A stretch of 64,000 nt of DNA, taken from contig CAVYUC010000017.1 in the NCBI GenBank assembly GCA_963771595.1, positions 45,069 through 109,068 of the forward strand. The letters run 5' to 3'. The translations under genes were made by a program, and so were the position numbers. A model generated the notes under the pieces. That model saw only the letters and a list, made by a program, of their open reading frames with translations, had not been told where the DNA came from and did no database searches. Below, in pieces: positions 9,158-17,843 of the stretch (its first letter is position 1; every line of letters begins with the position of its first letter). Source of the DNA: CAVYUC01 sp963771595. GTDB taxonomy: Bacteria > Bacteroidota > Bacteroidia > Bacteroidales > Prolixibacteraceae.

Positions 9158-10378
9158 TTAAAAGTAGTAACCGATATTTATATTAAACCGCCTGTTCCAA
9201 TCCGGGTCTTCAACTCCTGATCCCAAACCTTTTCCAAAAGAGCTTGTCAACCAGGGCTGATTTTTTCCCATTGCATAATCAACGTACGTGTAAACTGCTC
9301 CCGCACTAATTAAAAATCCGGGAATAAGATGCTGGGTATCGTAAAATTCTTTGTTTACTTTGTCAATCATCGTGTAGTCAACGTAGGTTTGCACACTTGT
9401 TACCGGCCCAAAATCAACCGGAATGGTGTATGCCAGCCCCACAACGTACATATTTGCCTGGGTTGCAACACCGCCGGTATATCCGTCGCCACCAAAATAT
9501 TCATAACCGTATGCTCCCATTTGCAGCACATCCAGTTCCTGTCCGTCATCTGATTTTGCCTTGTAATTATAATTAATGTATTCAGCTTTCAGATTAAATT
9601 TACCAAAAGTACCCACTACATGTCCGGCAAAGGCAGTTCCAATCTCACTCTCCTCCAGTACTGAATTGTAAATACCACCAATCTGAGCAGAAGCTCCAAC
9701 TTCCCATCCTTCAACAATATCATACGCTACACGTGCATTAAACTGATCAAGTTCACGTAAACTTGCCGAGGCAGAAATAATTTCACCGTTATCTGCCACA
9801 TAAGCTCCGGTTCCGGGTAAAATATCATACGAATACCGGCCAGAACCGGCATTTCCAAATGTTACATCCCCGCCGAATTTTGGTCCCTCGGGTTCTGCCT
9901 GCCGGAAATAGGAAAGATTTATTTCGAGTTGATCAGTTGGAGTGATATCAAAATTGATTCCCATGTCATAGTCATCTTCCAGCCCAACATAATAAGGTCC
10001 CTGAAACCACCAGGAATGGGAAGCATAGGGTGTAATACCGAAAGGCACCTGTGTTACGCCCAATTCCATGTAAACATTATCTGAAAAAGCATACCCCAAA
10101 AAACCGTGGTGAATAAAATGGCTACCGAATGTGGGATAGAAACGATATTCGAAACTTAAATCGATACCAGAAACAGAGCCATCTACATTTAACCGCCAGG
10201 TATCCCAAGTAAATTGAGTATTCAGCTTGTTAGCCGGATTTTCGTAGTTGGTTGAAAGCAGATTAAAGCGCATGGCTCCCCCAAATTCGAAGCCATCTTC
10301 TTTTTCTTCTTCCTGGCCAAAAACCACGCAACTTGAAAATAAAAGTGTAATGAATAGTAATTTCTGTTTTAAAAACAT
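9158..10378 (-). CDS. Outer-membrane beta-barrel (porin-like) protein, first gene of the opuA operon
   Basis: Predicted secreted beta-barrel of 406 aa. The signal peptide runs to about FSSCVVFGQ, an acidic linker EEEKED follows, then alternating-residue amphipathic strands rich in Tyr/Phe/Gly (for example MRFNLLSTNYENP, MELGVTQVPFGITPYASHSWW). The chain ends in an aromatic strand (NINIGYYF), the usual signal for barrel insertion. The family is not recognised beyond porin-like. Only 19 bp separate it from the OpuAA gene on the same strand, so it is probably co-expressed and may carry the osmolyte across the outer membrane. That role is inferred from position only. Candidate operator repeats lie upstream. 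Confidence 0.75.
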   Translation of the reverse strand: MFLKQKLLFITLLFSSCVVFGQEEEKEDGFEFGGAMRFNLLSTNYENPANKLNTQFTWDTWRLNVDGSVSGIDLSFEYRFYPTFGSHFIHHGFLGYAFSDNVYMELGVTQVPFGITPYASHSWWFQGPYYVGLEDDYDMGINFDITPTDQLEINLSYFRQAEPEGPKFGGDVTFGNAGSGRYSYDILPGTGAYVADNGEIISASASLRELDQFNARVAYDIVEGWEVGASAQIGGIYNSVLEESEIGTAFAGHVVGTFGKFNLKAEYINYNYKAKSDDGQELDVLQMGAYGYEYFGGDGYTGGVATQANMYVVGLAYTIPVDFGPVTSVQTYVDYTMIDKVNKEFYDTQHLIPGFLISAGAVYTYVDYAMGKNQPWLTSSFGKGLGSGVEDPDWNRRFNINIGYYF

Positions 10379-11199
10379 AAAAAGTTAGATTTAAAAAATT
10401 ACTTAAATAGTTGTAATGTTGCCATTTTAAATAGCAACACCTTCTGTTTTTAAATAGTTTGTATTAATTAACAACGAACAAACACGCTAAATATCAAAGC
10501 GAAACACAACCAGTGAATTTCCGGTTGATAAAAACTCAGATTCGAATTTGTCGGTATTTACTGACTCTTTCGTACTACAAAAAATCATAATTTGCTGCGA
10601 ATAAACCGAAAACAATATGGACAACAAAATTTACCGGCATCTTTTTGTGAATATCCGAATATCGTAACCATCAAATAACATTAACAACTTTTTTAAAACA
10701 AAAAGTAAGTTGCAGTCCTTATTAATAAGGAGACTATGTTATTGATTTTGAGATGTAAAAAAAAATAAATCCTTTTTCAAACCAACGAAAAAGCTCGAAA
10801 ATTCATTTTGAAAATTCTTTTTTTTGCATTGGATTGCACTTCTTTTAATAATTTTCCATCGTGCCCGGCGATTGTTTGGGAAATATTTTAATGGAAGCTT
10901 ATATGCGTGATGGCATATTATTTCAGCGTCAGTATGTTATTTCATATATTGTGCTGTTTTACTGCGATGCTGCTTAATATGGACGTGATATCAGCCTTTA
11001 AAATTTATCGAAAAGGAAATGCTGGAAAATAAACGCAACTCATCCAGCTCATTAATCAGGTCCGGTTAAATGAAGCCCCTCGAGTTGGAGTTAAGGAATG
11101 GATCGATCTAAATGAATATATCATCAGCCTTTGGGTAAAAAACTTAAAACCCAAAAGAAAAAAGATAATGTTGAAGTTAATCCGCAATAAATTATCCCA
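10379..11199. other. 821-bp non-coding gap between the opu operon and sppA
   Basis: AT-rich sequence without an intact gene. The part next to the porin gene (10403-10457) holds three TTAAATAG copies and a dyad, reported separately. The distal part (10891-11203) contains short open segments separated by stops that look like gene debris, also reported separately. No tRNA or strong terminator was seen in between. Confidence 0.5.
10403..10457 (-). promoter_or_regulatory. Three TTAAATAG repeats and a TGTTGC-N11-GCAACA dyad upstream of the porin-opuA operon
   Basis: TTAAATAG occurs at 10403, 10427 and 10450, spaced 24 and 23 bp, so all three lie on roughly one face of the helix. A perfect 6-bp dyad TGTTGC/GCAACA spans 10417-10439 and overlaps the middle copy. 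The cluster is 25-80 bp upstream of the porin start codon, where an operator would be expected. The binding protein is unknown. Confidence 0.45.
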
Positions 11200-11203
11200 T
11201 TAG
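10891..11203 (+). pseudogene. Possible decayed gene remnant (unidentified)
   Basis: Three consecutive short open stretches on the plus strand resemble coding sequence broken by stops. The first is a 28-codon frame from ATG 10891 (MEAYMRDGILFQRQYV...). The second is a piece ending FKIYRKGNAGK. The third is a 56-codon frame from 11033 (TQLIQLINQVRLNEAPRVG...) that stops at 11203, overlapping the 3' end of sppA. No family was recognised. Natural amino-acid composition in the third piece is the only argument for former coding, so this is tentative. Confidence 0.25.
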
Positions 11204-12972
11204 TTCACAAAAATATCGTAAGGCAATCTAGCATATACCCCCTTCATTTGCGTTGCTTTTTTGAAGAATTCATAGAACCTGTATTTGTCACCCAATTCGT
11301 TTTGCAGAATTTTAGCTTTAATTTTATTGGGCCCGCTTTTAAACAATTCTTCAAATGGATCGGGTAAATCCGGCAACGAAACGGTGCGATATCCTTCCAG
11401 ACCTTCGATTTCGGCTGCCAGATTTATTGCATCCTGAATGCCGCCAAATTCATCAATTAAACCATTTTCGATAGCATTTTCGCCGCTCCAAACCCGGCCC
11501 TGGCCAATTTCATCCACCTGCTCCTTTGTCATTCCCCGGCCTTCGGCAACATGTGAAATAAAAATATCATAACCTTCTTCAATATTTTGCTGCATCAGTT
11601 CCCGCTCGTATTCTGTCATTGGGCGGGTTAACGAAAGCAGGTCGGAGTTTTTATTTGTTTTTACCACATCGGTAGTAATACCGATTTTATCTTTCATTAA
11701 TTCACCAAAATTCGGGATAATGCCAAAAATTCCGATAGACCCTGTAATGGTATTGGGTTGTGCCACAATTTTATCTGCCGGGCACGAAATGTAATAACCG
11801 CCGGAAGCGGCCACATCGCCAAAGGAAACCACCAGCGTTTTTTCTTCGGCAGCCAGTTTTACTTCGCGCCAGATAACTTCGGAGTCGAAAACACTTCCAC
11901 CGGGAGAATTTACCCGCAAGACAATAGCTTTATAGCTGCTGTCGAGCCGTACCTTGCGGATTTCGCGTCCCAGTTCTTCACCGATAATTCCTGAACCGCC
12001 CATGGGCATACCAATATCGCCGCTGGCATAGATTACTGCAATTTTATTTCGGCTGAATTTCTTATTGTATCCTTTTACCTCGGCATTTGCATAATCCGAA
12101 ACTTCCACCACAGGTATACCTTCCTTTTCACTTGTTCCTGTAATCTCACGCAGATCGGCTAAAACTTCATCTTTGTATAATGAAGCATCCACCAAACCTG
12201 CATTTACCAGTTCATCTCCTTTTTTGAAAGTTTGAACATGATCGGCCATTTCGTTTAATTCTTCAACAGGAATATTACGGGTTGCTGAAACTCCATCCAG
12301 CATGTGATTCCACAAACTGTTCATATAAACCAACTGTTGCTGGCGGTTTTCTTCGCTCATGTGGTCAAGCATAAAAGGCTCCACTGCTGCCTTGAATTTT
12401 CCATGCCGGATAATCTGGGCTTCAACACCTATTTTATCGAGCATATTTTTATAGAACATCATTTCGCCTCCCAGTCCCCGAAAATCAACCGAACCCATTG
12501 GATGAACCACAATTTTGTCGGCTACGGTTGCGAGGTAATAGGATTTCTGATCGTACATATTACCGTATGCATACACTGGTTTATCGCTGTTCTCCTTAAA
12601 TTGAATCAGCATGTTGCGGATTTCTTCCACCGATGCCATGCCGCCGTTTGTCAGCGATAATTTCAGGTAAACACATTTAATACGATCGTCGTAAACTGCT
12701 TTCTCAAGTGACTCCTGAATTTCGTCCAGCCCAATGGTTTTTACCCGGCTAAGTCCCGGCAAATCCAAATCTTCGAATGGATCATTAGGCGACCGGTCAA
12801 CAATCATGTGTTCGAGATTAATAACCAGCATAGAATTATTTTTAACCGAAACCTGTTTTTCCGCCGAAGATATTATGGCCCCAATAACCATAAAAAACAG
12901 AATAAAGCCAATAATGGAGATGACTATAATTCCGGTAACAGTAGCTAAAACATACTTGAAAAATTGTTTCAT
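11200..12972 (-). CDS. sppA: Signal peptide peptidase SppA, 67-kDa type
   Basis: Membrane-anchored serine protease that degrades cleaved signal peptides. At 590 aa it is the long form with two tandem ClpP-like domains. One N-terminal membrane helix is seen at about 8-35. The Ser-Lys dyad known for Escherichia coli SppA is conserved: Lys194 in GKFKAAVEPF (N-terminal domain) and Ser390 in DVAASGGYYIS (C-terminal domain), followed by TITGSIGIFG. It is transcribed divergently from folK, with 83 bp between the start codons. Confidence 0.94.
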   Translation of the reverse strand: MKQFFKYVLATVTGIIVISIIGFILFFMVIGAIISSAEKQVSVKNNSMLVINLEHMIVDRSPNDPFEDLDLPGLSRVKTIGLDEIQESLEKAVYDDRIKCVYLKLSLTNGGMASVEEIRNMLIQFKENSDKPVYAYGNMYDQKSYYLATVADKIVVHPMGSVDFRGLGGEMMFYKNMLDKIGVEAQIIRHGKFKAAVEPFMLDHMSEENRQQQLVYMNSLWNHMLDGVSATRNIPVEELNEMADHVQTFKKGDELVNAGLVDASLYKDEVLADLREITGTSEKEGIPVVEVSDYANAEVKGYNKKFSRNKIAVIYASGDIGMPMGGSGIIGEELGREIRKVRLDSSYKAIVLRVNSPGGSVFDSEVIWREVKLAAEEKTLVVSFGDVAASGGYYISCPADKIVAQPNTITGSIGIFGIIPNFGELMKDKIGITTDVVKTNKNSDLLSLTRPMTEYERELMQQNIEEGYDIFISHVAEGRGMTKEQVDEIGQGRVWSGENAIENGLIDEFGGIQDAINLAAEIEGLEGYRTVSLPDLPDPFEELFKSGPNKIKAKILQNELGDKYRFYEFFKKATQMKGVYARLPYDIFVN

Positions 12973-13055
12973 ATCAGCAATATTTTTGTTTTTGTTAACT
13001 TTAATCCCTAATGAATTGGTAAACGGTTATAAAAAGAATTACAAATATACATTCA

Positions 13056-13541
13056 ATGCACAAGGTTTTTTTAGGAATAGGGGGAAATATCGGGAATAAA
13101 AATGAAAACTTCAGGAAAGTTTATGAATTAATAGATGCAGAGATAGGAAAAATAGTATGTTCTTCCTCCATTTATGAATCACCCCCATGGGGATTTCATG
13201 CCGAAGAATATTTCTGGAACCAGGTGCTTCAAACCGAAACTAAATTGAGTGCCCCGGAAGTTTTGGATAAAATCAGGAACATCGAAAATTCTTTTGGCCG
13301 CGAAAGAAAGAGCAACACCTACACTTCGAGGGAAATGGACATTGACATTTTGTATTATGACGATATTTTTCTGGAAACCGATGAGCTGATAATTCCGCAT
13401 CCACGCATTCACCAGCGTATGTTTGTGCTGGTTCCGCTGGCAGAAATTGCCCCTGATTTTAAACATCCGCTGCTGCGGTTAACCAGTCTGCAAATGCTCG
13501 AAAACTGCAAAGACGAATCGGTTTTGAAAAAAATAAACTAG
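13056..13541 (+). CDS. folK: 2-amino-4-hydroxy-6-hydroxymethyldihydropteridine diphosphokinase
   Basis: Folate-pathway enzyme that transfers pyrophosphate from ATP to 6-hydroxymethyl-7,8-dihydropterin. The 161-aa length is normal. Family motifs are present: FLGIGGNIGNK at the N-terminus, SIYESPPWGF, the FGRER basic loop, and the metal-binding REMDIDILYYDD, followed by PHPRIHQRMFVLVPLAEIAP. It is encoded alone between divergent sppA and the downstream carbohydrate locus. Confidence 0.95.
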   Translation: MHKVFLGIGGNIGNKNENFRKVYELIDAEIGKIVCSSSIYESPPWGFHAEEYFWNQVLQTETKLSAPEVLDKIRNIENSFGRERKSNTYTSREMDIDILYYDDIFLETDELIIPHPRIHQRMFVLVPLAEIAPDFKHPLLRLTSLQMLENCKDESVLKKIN

Positions 13542-13576
13542 TTAATTTTTTAATAAATCAAAGAATAAACTAGTTA
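13532..13576. repeat. Direct repeat AATAAACTAGTTA (two copies, 32-bp step)
   Basis: The 13-bp sequence AATAAACTAGTTA, containing the ACTAGT palindrome, occurs at 13532-13544 over the folK stop codon and again at 13564-13576. It looks like a small local duplication or a pair of binding sites between folK and the GH88-like gene. Confidence 0.5.
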
Positions 13577-13678
13577 GTGCGGTTTTTAAGGAATAAAAAA
13601 AAGAATCTTAGCCGTTCAACTATTTCAAATACCGCTTCACTTTTATACCTTTCGGATAAATTTTTACAAATAATTCGA

Positions 13679-15076
13679 ATGATATACATCGACAATAACC
13701 TCAACCCTGAAAACCTGGAAAAGAAACTACAGTTATTTTGGGAACTATCAGGAGAAAAAATAAAATCCATCGATAAAAGTTATAATGCATCAAAAGGTTC
13801 GCCTGTATTCACGGTTGACGGCAGATATACCACCCGCGGCTGGACGGAATGGACACAGGGGTTCCGGTTTGGTTCATCAGTTTTGCAGTATGATGCTACC
13901 GGCGAAAGTTATTTTTTGGAATCGGGGCGCAAAAATATAGTGGATAAAATGGCTCCGCACATCAGCCATTCCGGTGTACACGACCACGGATTTAACAATT
14001 TAAGTACCTACGGCAACCTGCTACGCTTGATGAACGAAGGCAAAATTCCGTTCAACGAGTGGGAACAGCATTTTTACGAATTGGCGGTAAAAATATCGGG
14101 TGCGGTGCAGGCCAGCCGCTGGACACCAATTAAAGACGGGGGTTTTATCTATTCCTTCAACGGACCGCATTCATTATTTGTAGATACTATCCGATCGGTG
14201 CGGATTTTAATGGTCAGCCATTTACTCGGCCATGAATTGCAGGGCGAAGGCGATGTAAAATTTTCTCTCCTGAAAAGAGCCATTCAACACATATCGGCTA
14301 CAGCAAAGTATTCGGTTTTTTATGGCGAAGGCCGCGATAGTTACGATGTTTGGGGACGTACAGCACACGAAAGTATTTTTAATGTGAATGACGGGAATTT
14401 CCGCTGCCCGAATTCCCAGCAGGGCTATACCGGATTTTCAACCTGGACCCGCGGACTGGCCTGGGCAATGCTTGGATTTGCCGAAGAACTTGAACTGCTG
14501 CAAATGCTCCCTGAAGAAGAATTAAATACTATGGGTGGAAAGGCTGAAATTGAAAAATTGATGCAAAAAGCAGCACTGGCGACCTGCGATTTTTATATTG
14601 AAAACACACCAACCGATGGAATTCCGTACTGGGATACCGGCGCTCCAAACCTGCACCGGCTAGGCGACTACCTTAAAAAACCTGCCGATCCGTTCAATAA
14701 CTTTGAACCGGTGGACAGCTCGGCGGCAACAATTGGTGCACAGGGATTGCTTCGCCTTGGAAATTATTTAACAGAAAACGGAAAGAATGAGGTCGGTAAC
14801 AAATACCGGCAGGCCGGATTAACGATCATGAATTCGCTGCTGGATTACCCGTATCTGAGTACCAATCCGCAACATCAGGGATTGATTTTACACAGCATTT
14901 ACCATCAACCCAATGGTTGGGACAATGTACCCGTGGGGCAAAAAATTGCCTGCGGCGAATCATCCATGTGGGGCGATTACCACGCCCGTGAAGCTGCGCT
15001 CTGGTTGCAGCGTATTATAAATAATGAAAAGTATTACACTTTTTTTGGAAGCCTCACCCCGGCACTCTTCAATTAA
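13679..15076 (+). CDS. GH88/GH105-like unsaturated glucuronyl hydrolase family protein
   Basis: Predicted (alpha/alpha)6-barrel hydrolase of 465 aa. GVHDHGFNN, with an Asp after His, matches the catalytic-Asp region of GH88. FSTWTRGLAWAMLGF matches the conserved WARGQAWALYGF-type motif, and CGESSMWGDYHAREAALW resembles the C-terminal barrel region. GH88 enzymes hydrate the C4-C5 double bond of unsaturated uronic acids released by polysaccharide lyases. No signal peptide is seen, so a cytoplasmic enzyme is likely. ATG 13679 (MIYIDNNLNPENL) is chosen over the GTG at 13577 because the extra 34 residues look unlike protein. It heads a locus of sugar isomerase, dehydrogenases and symporter. Exact substrate unknown. 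Confidence 0.78.
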   Translation: MIYIDNNLNPENLEKKLQLFWELSGEKIKSIDKSYNASKGSPVFTVDGRYTTRGWTEWTQGFRFGSSVLQYDATGESYFLESGRKNIVDKMAPHISHSGVHDHGFNNLSTYGNLLRLMNEGKIPFNEWEQHFYELAVKISGAVQASRWTPIKDGGFIYSFNGPHSLFVDTIRSVRILMVSHLLGHELQGEGDVKFSLLKRAIQHISATAKYSVFYGEGRDSYDVWGRTAHESIFNVNDGNFRCPNSQQGYTGFSTWTRGLAWAMLGFAEELELLQMLPEEELNTMGGKAEIEKLMQKAALATCDFYIENTPTDGIPYWDTGAPNLHRLGDYLKKPADPFNNFEPVDSSAATIGAQGLLRLGNYLTENGKNEVGNKYRQAGLTIMNSLLDYPYLSTNPQHQGLILHSIYHQPNGWDNVPVGQKIACGESSMWGDYHAREAALWLQRIINNEKYYTFFGSLTPALFN

Positions 15077-15120
15077 AAAGGTTCTGGAAATGAGTGAATT
15101 TCAAATAAAAGAAGTTTGAT

Positions 15121-15128
15121 TAAATTTG
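15121..15128 (+). promoter_or_regulatory. Candidate -7 promoter element of the toxin-antitoxin pair
   Basis: TAAATTTG at 15121-15128 fits the Bacteroidota -7 consensus TAnnTTTG and sits 17 bp before the antitoxin start. No clear TTTG -33 box is seen at the expected distance, so the assignment is weak. It would give the TA pair its own promoter. Confidence 0.35.
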
Positions 15129-15144
15129 CTAAAAAAGAAATGCT

Positions 15145-15378
15145 ATGAATATTCAGACAGAGAAATTGGACTTGATTCAATGGATCTCAAACCTTAATGA
15201 TAAATCGATAATAGAAAAACTTCGTGACATCAAAAACAGTTATACCCATTCAAAAGATTGGTGGGCAGAATTAAAAGAGGAAGAACTTGAATCCATTAAA
15301 CGAGGTTTAAAAGATATGGATGAAGGAAAAGTTCATTCTCACGATACCGCGCGAAAACTCTATGGAAAGTACTTATAA
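15145..15378 (+). CDS. Putative antitoxin of a RelE/ParE-type module
   Basis: A 77-aa, strongly charged, mostly helical protein (KSIIEKLRDIKNSY, WWAELKEEELESIKRGLKD, HSHDTARKLYGKYL). Its size, charge and position, overlapping the 5' end of a RelE/ParE toxin gene, match the small antitoxins of Bacteroidota type II systems. The KRGLKDMDEGKVHSH stretch resembles the toxin-binding tail found in such proteins. No DNA-binding fold is obvious. The role is inferred mainly from its partner. Confidence 0.7.
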   Translation: MNIQTEKLDLIQWISNLNDKSIIEKLRDIKNSYTHSKDWWAELKEEELESIKRGLKDMDEGKVHSHDTARKLYGKYL

Positions 15379-15670
15379 GCTTATTTGGTCGGATGAGGCA
15401 TTGTCCAACCTGAAAAATATTTTGGTATATCTGGAGGAGAATTGGACACAAAAGGAGATTAAGAAATTTGCCGTTTTGCTCGACCGTCAATTAATTAGAA
15501 TCCAGAATAATCCATTTCTGTTTGCCGAAAGCTCAAATCATTCACAAATAAGGAAGTCTGTTCTTACCAAACAGGTTTCAATCTATTATCGCATATCAGA
15601 AAATGAAATTCATTTAATTAGTTTATTTGATAATCGACAAAATCCTGAAAAATTAAACCGATTGAAATGA
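15362..15670 (+). CDS. RelE/ParE family toxin
   Basis: A 102-aa protein of the RelE/ParE fold: WSDEALSNLKNILVYLEENW at the N-terminus, VLLDRQLIRIQNNPFLF in the middle, and the characteristic end YRISENEIHLISLFDNRQNP. The start MESTYKLIWSDEA (ATG 15362) is preferred; it overlaps the antitoxin by 17 bases. An upstream in-frame ATG at 15320 would run deep into the antitoxin gene. The stop codon overlaps the start of the sugar isomerase gene (ATGA), so the toxin and a metabolic gene are potentially translationally coupled. ParE-type toxins target gyrase and RelE-type toxins cleave mRNA on the ribosome; which applies here is not clear. Confidence 0.82.
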   Translation: MESTYKLIWSDEALSNLKNILVYLEENWTQKEIKKFAVLLDRQLIRIQNNPFLFAESSNHSQIRKSVLTKQVSIYYRISENEIHLISLFDNRQNPEKLNRLK

Positions 15671-16497
15671 CAACGAAACTAACCGACTTTTCCAAACTCT
15701 GTATTCACACACTTACCACCAAACCCTGGAACTTAAAGCAATGCGTTGAAAATTACAGCGCTGCCGGTATTCACGGAATCACCATTTGGCGAAACGTGCT
15801 GGAAGGACAGAATCTGAAAGAAGCGAAAACCCTTCTTGATGATTTCGGGATGAAGGTAGTTTCCATTTGCCGTGGCGGTTTTTTTCCTTCCACAGAAAAA
15901 AAATTACGTGACCTGGCTATCGATGATAATTTATTGGCCATTGAACAGGCTGCCGGAGTGGGCGCTCCAATGATTGTCCTGGTTTGTGGTGCAGACGGAA
16001 GACAATCACTGGAGAAATCGAGAGAACAGATTAAAGAAGGGATTGAAAAAATATTGCCTGCAGCTAAAGCGGCCGACGTTAAACTTGCCATCGAACCACT
16101 GCACCCGATGTATGCCGGCGATCGTTCTGCCATTAACACGCTGGCACAGGCCAACAAAATGGCGGAAGAAATCAACTCTGAATTTGCTGGTGTGGCTGTT
16201 GATGTGTACCATTTGTGGTGGGATGATACCCTGCAGCACGAAATAAAACGTTGTGGGGAAAACGGGAACCTGCTGGCTTTCCATGTGTGCGACTGGAATG
16301 TACCGACGGTTGATTTTTTAAATGACCGCGGATTAATGGGTGACGGATGTATCAACGTGCCGCAAATCAGAGGCTGGGTGGAAGAAACCGGGTTCAGCGG
16401 CTGCAATGAGGTGGAAATTTTCTCTGACAAATACTGGGCAATGGATCAAAAAGAGTATCTTGGAAAAATTAAATATTCATACTTAAATTTTACCTGA
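15667..16497 (+). CDS. Sugar phosphate isomerase/epimerase (AP endonuclease 2-like TIM barrel)
   Basis: Predicted TIM-barrel isomerase of 276 aa in the IolE/xylose-isomerase-like family. The usual metal-ligand environment is visible: KLAIEPLHPMYAGDRS (Glu), VAVDVYHLWWDD (Asp, His), LAFHVCDW (His) and GCNEVEIFSD (Glu). The family isomerises or epimerises keto-sugars and inositol derivatives. It begins inside the stop codon of the ParE-like toxin gene and precedes a Gfo/Idh/MocA dehydrogenase, which supports a catabolic sugar role. The substrate is not predictable. Confidence 0.82.
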   Translation: MTTKLTDFSKLCIHTLTTKPWNLKQCVENYSAAGIHGITIWRNVLEGQNLKEAKTLLDDFGMKVVSICRGGFFPSTEKKLRDLAIDDNLLAIEQAAGVGAPMIVLVCGADGRQSLEKSREQIKEGIEKILPAAKAADVKLAIEPLHPMYAGDRSAINTLAQANKMAEEINSEFAGVAVDVYHLWWDDTLQHEIKRCGENGNLLAFHVCDWNVPTVDFLNDRGLMGDGCINVPQIRGWVEETGFSGCNEVEIFSDKYWAMDQKEYLGKIKYSYLNFT

Positions 16498-16518
16498 AAT
16501 GAACCGAATCAACGTATT

Positions 16519-16640
16519 AGAAGCCCCTCCTGACTTTCGGTAAAATCAAAAGAATGAATAAAAAATGAAGATATTCGATATGATAAATTTACAACGTTAC
16601 AGTCCTGGCTCCTTCTCCCTCGGGGAAGGTTGGGATGGGA
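16519..16640. repeat. Intergenic repeat remnants between the isomerase and dehydrogenase genes
   Basis: AGAAGCCCCTCCTGACTTTC at 16519 recurs, slightly altered, at 18708. The CCTTCTCCCTCGGGGAAGG palindrome near 16610 resembles the C-rich/G-rich hairpin repeats at 59.7 and 60.2 kb. No gene lies in this 159-bp gap. Confidence 0.45.
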
Positions 16641-16656
16641 CTTTTTATATTTTATT

Positions 16657-17802
16657 ATGATACACAAAGTAGGAATAATAATGAACGGCGTAACCGGCCG
16701 GATGGGAACGAACCAGCACCTGATGCGTTCGATAGTTGAAATTATCAAGCAGGGAGGCGTGCAGGTAAGTCCTTCTGAATTTATTATGCCCGACCCGGTT
16801 TTGGTGGGACGCAATGAAATCAAGCTAAAAAAGCTGGCCGAACTATCAGGAGTGGAAAAATGGACAACCGATTTGGAATCGGTAATGAACGATCTGGATT
16901 ACCAGATTTATTTTGACGCGCAAACCACCGGCCGCCGCGCCGATGCTGTAATACAGGCCGCCAAAGCAGGCAAACATGTATATTGCGAGAAACCGGTAGC
17001 TACCGATACGGCAACTGCTTTGGAATTATACCGTGTGTGCGAAGAGGCAGGCGTTAAACATGGCGTCGTTCAGGATAAACTCTGGCTCCCCGGCTTGCTA
17101 AAACTCAAACGGCTGATGGAAAACGATTTCTTTGGGAAAATTCTTTCGGTGCGTGGTGAATTCGGTTACTGGGTATTCGAAGGCCACACGGTTGCAGCGC
17201 AGCGCCCAAGCTGGAATTACCGCAAGGAAGACGACGGTGGAATTATTGTGGATATGTTGTGCCACTGGCGCTATGTTTTGGATAATCTTTTTGGCGAAGT
17301 GAAAGGCGTTTTCTGTCTTGGAGCAACGCATATTCCTGAACGAATTGATGAACAATACCAACCTTACAAATGTACCGCCGACGATGCTGCTTACGCTACA
17401 TTTGAATTGGAAGGTGGCGTGATTGCCCATTTCAATTCCTCATGGGTAACACGCGTGCGCCGCGATGATTTGCTGACATTGCATGTGGATGGAACAAAAG
17501 GCTCAGCCGTAGCCGGATTACGCGAATGCTGGACACAGCATTACGGCAACACGCCAAAACCGGTCTGGAACCCGGATATTCCGCAGCCCATTAATTTTTA
17601 TGAAGGCTGGAGCAAAGTTCCCGAGCAGGAACATTTCGATAATGCTTTTAAAGCCCAATGGGAATTGTTCCTGAAACATGTGGTAAAAGACGAACCATTC
17701 CGGTGGAATTTGCTGGAAGGCGCCAAAGGTGTTCAACTGGCCGAAAAAGGATTGGAAAGCTGGGCGAAGAAGATGTGGGTGGAAATCTCGGAGATTCAGT
17801 AG
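16657..17802 (+). CDS. Gfo/Idh/MocA family oxidoreductase
   Basis: NAD(P)-dependent sugar or cyclitol dehydrogenase of about 381 aa. It has an N-terminal Rossmann fold (VGIIMNGVTGRMG) and the family lysine motif in HVYCEKPVATDTA. The C-terminal GFO_IDH_MocA domain includes GGIIVDMLCHWRYVLDNLFG, where a His follows the usual D-x-x-x-H pattern. ATG 16657 (MIHKVGIIMNG) is chosen over 16630, which adds nine residues ahead of the first beta strand. It lies between the isomerase and an SDR, and probably oxidises a sugar or uronate derivative in the same pathway. Confidence 0.88.
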   Translation: MIHKVGIIMNGVTGRMGTNQHLMRSIVEIIKQGGVQVSPSEFIMPDPVLVGRNEIKLKKLAELSGVEKWTTDLESVMNDLDYQIYFDAQTTGRRADAVIQAAKAGKHVYCEKPVATDTATALELYRVCEEAGVKHGVVQDKLWLPGLLKLKRLMENDFFGKILSVRGEFGYWVFEGHTVAAQRPSWNYRKEDDGGIIVDMLCHWRYVLDNLFGEVKGVFCLGATHIPERIDEQYQPYKCTADDAAYATFELEGGVIAHFNSSWVTRVRRDDLLTLHVDGTKGSAVAGLRECWTQHYGNTPKPVWNPDIPQPINFYEGWSKVPEQEHFDNAFKAQWELFLKHVVKDEPFRWNLLEGAKGVQLAEKGLESWAKKMWVEISEIQ

Positions 17803-17843
17803 GCAGTGATCAGTCGCAGTTGGCAGTATAAAAACAGATTGTC

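Noticed and set aside
15771..16430. 219-aa minus-strand open frame opposite the sugar isomerase
   Set aside because: Antisense shadow with Ser/Pro-rich composition and no recognisable domain.
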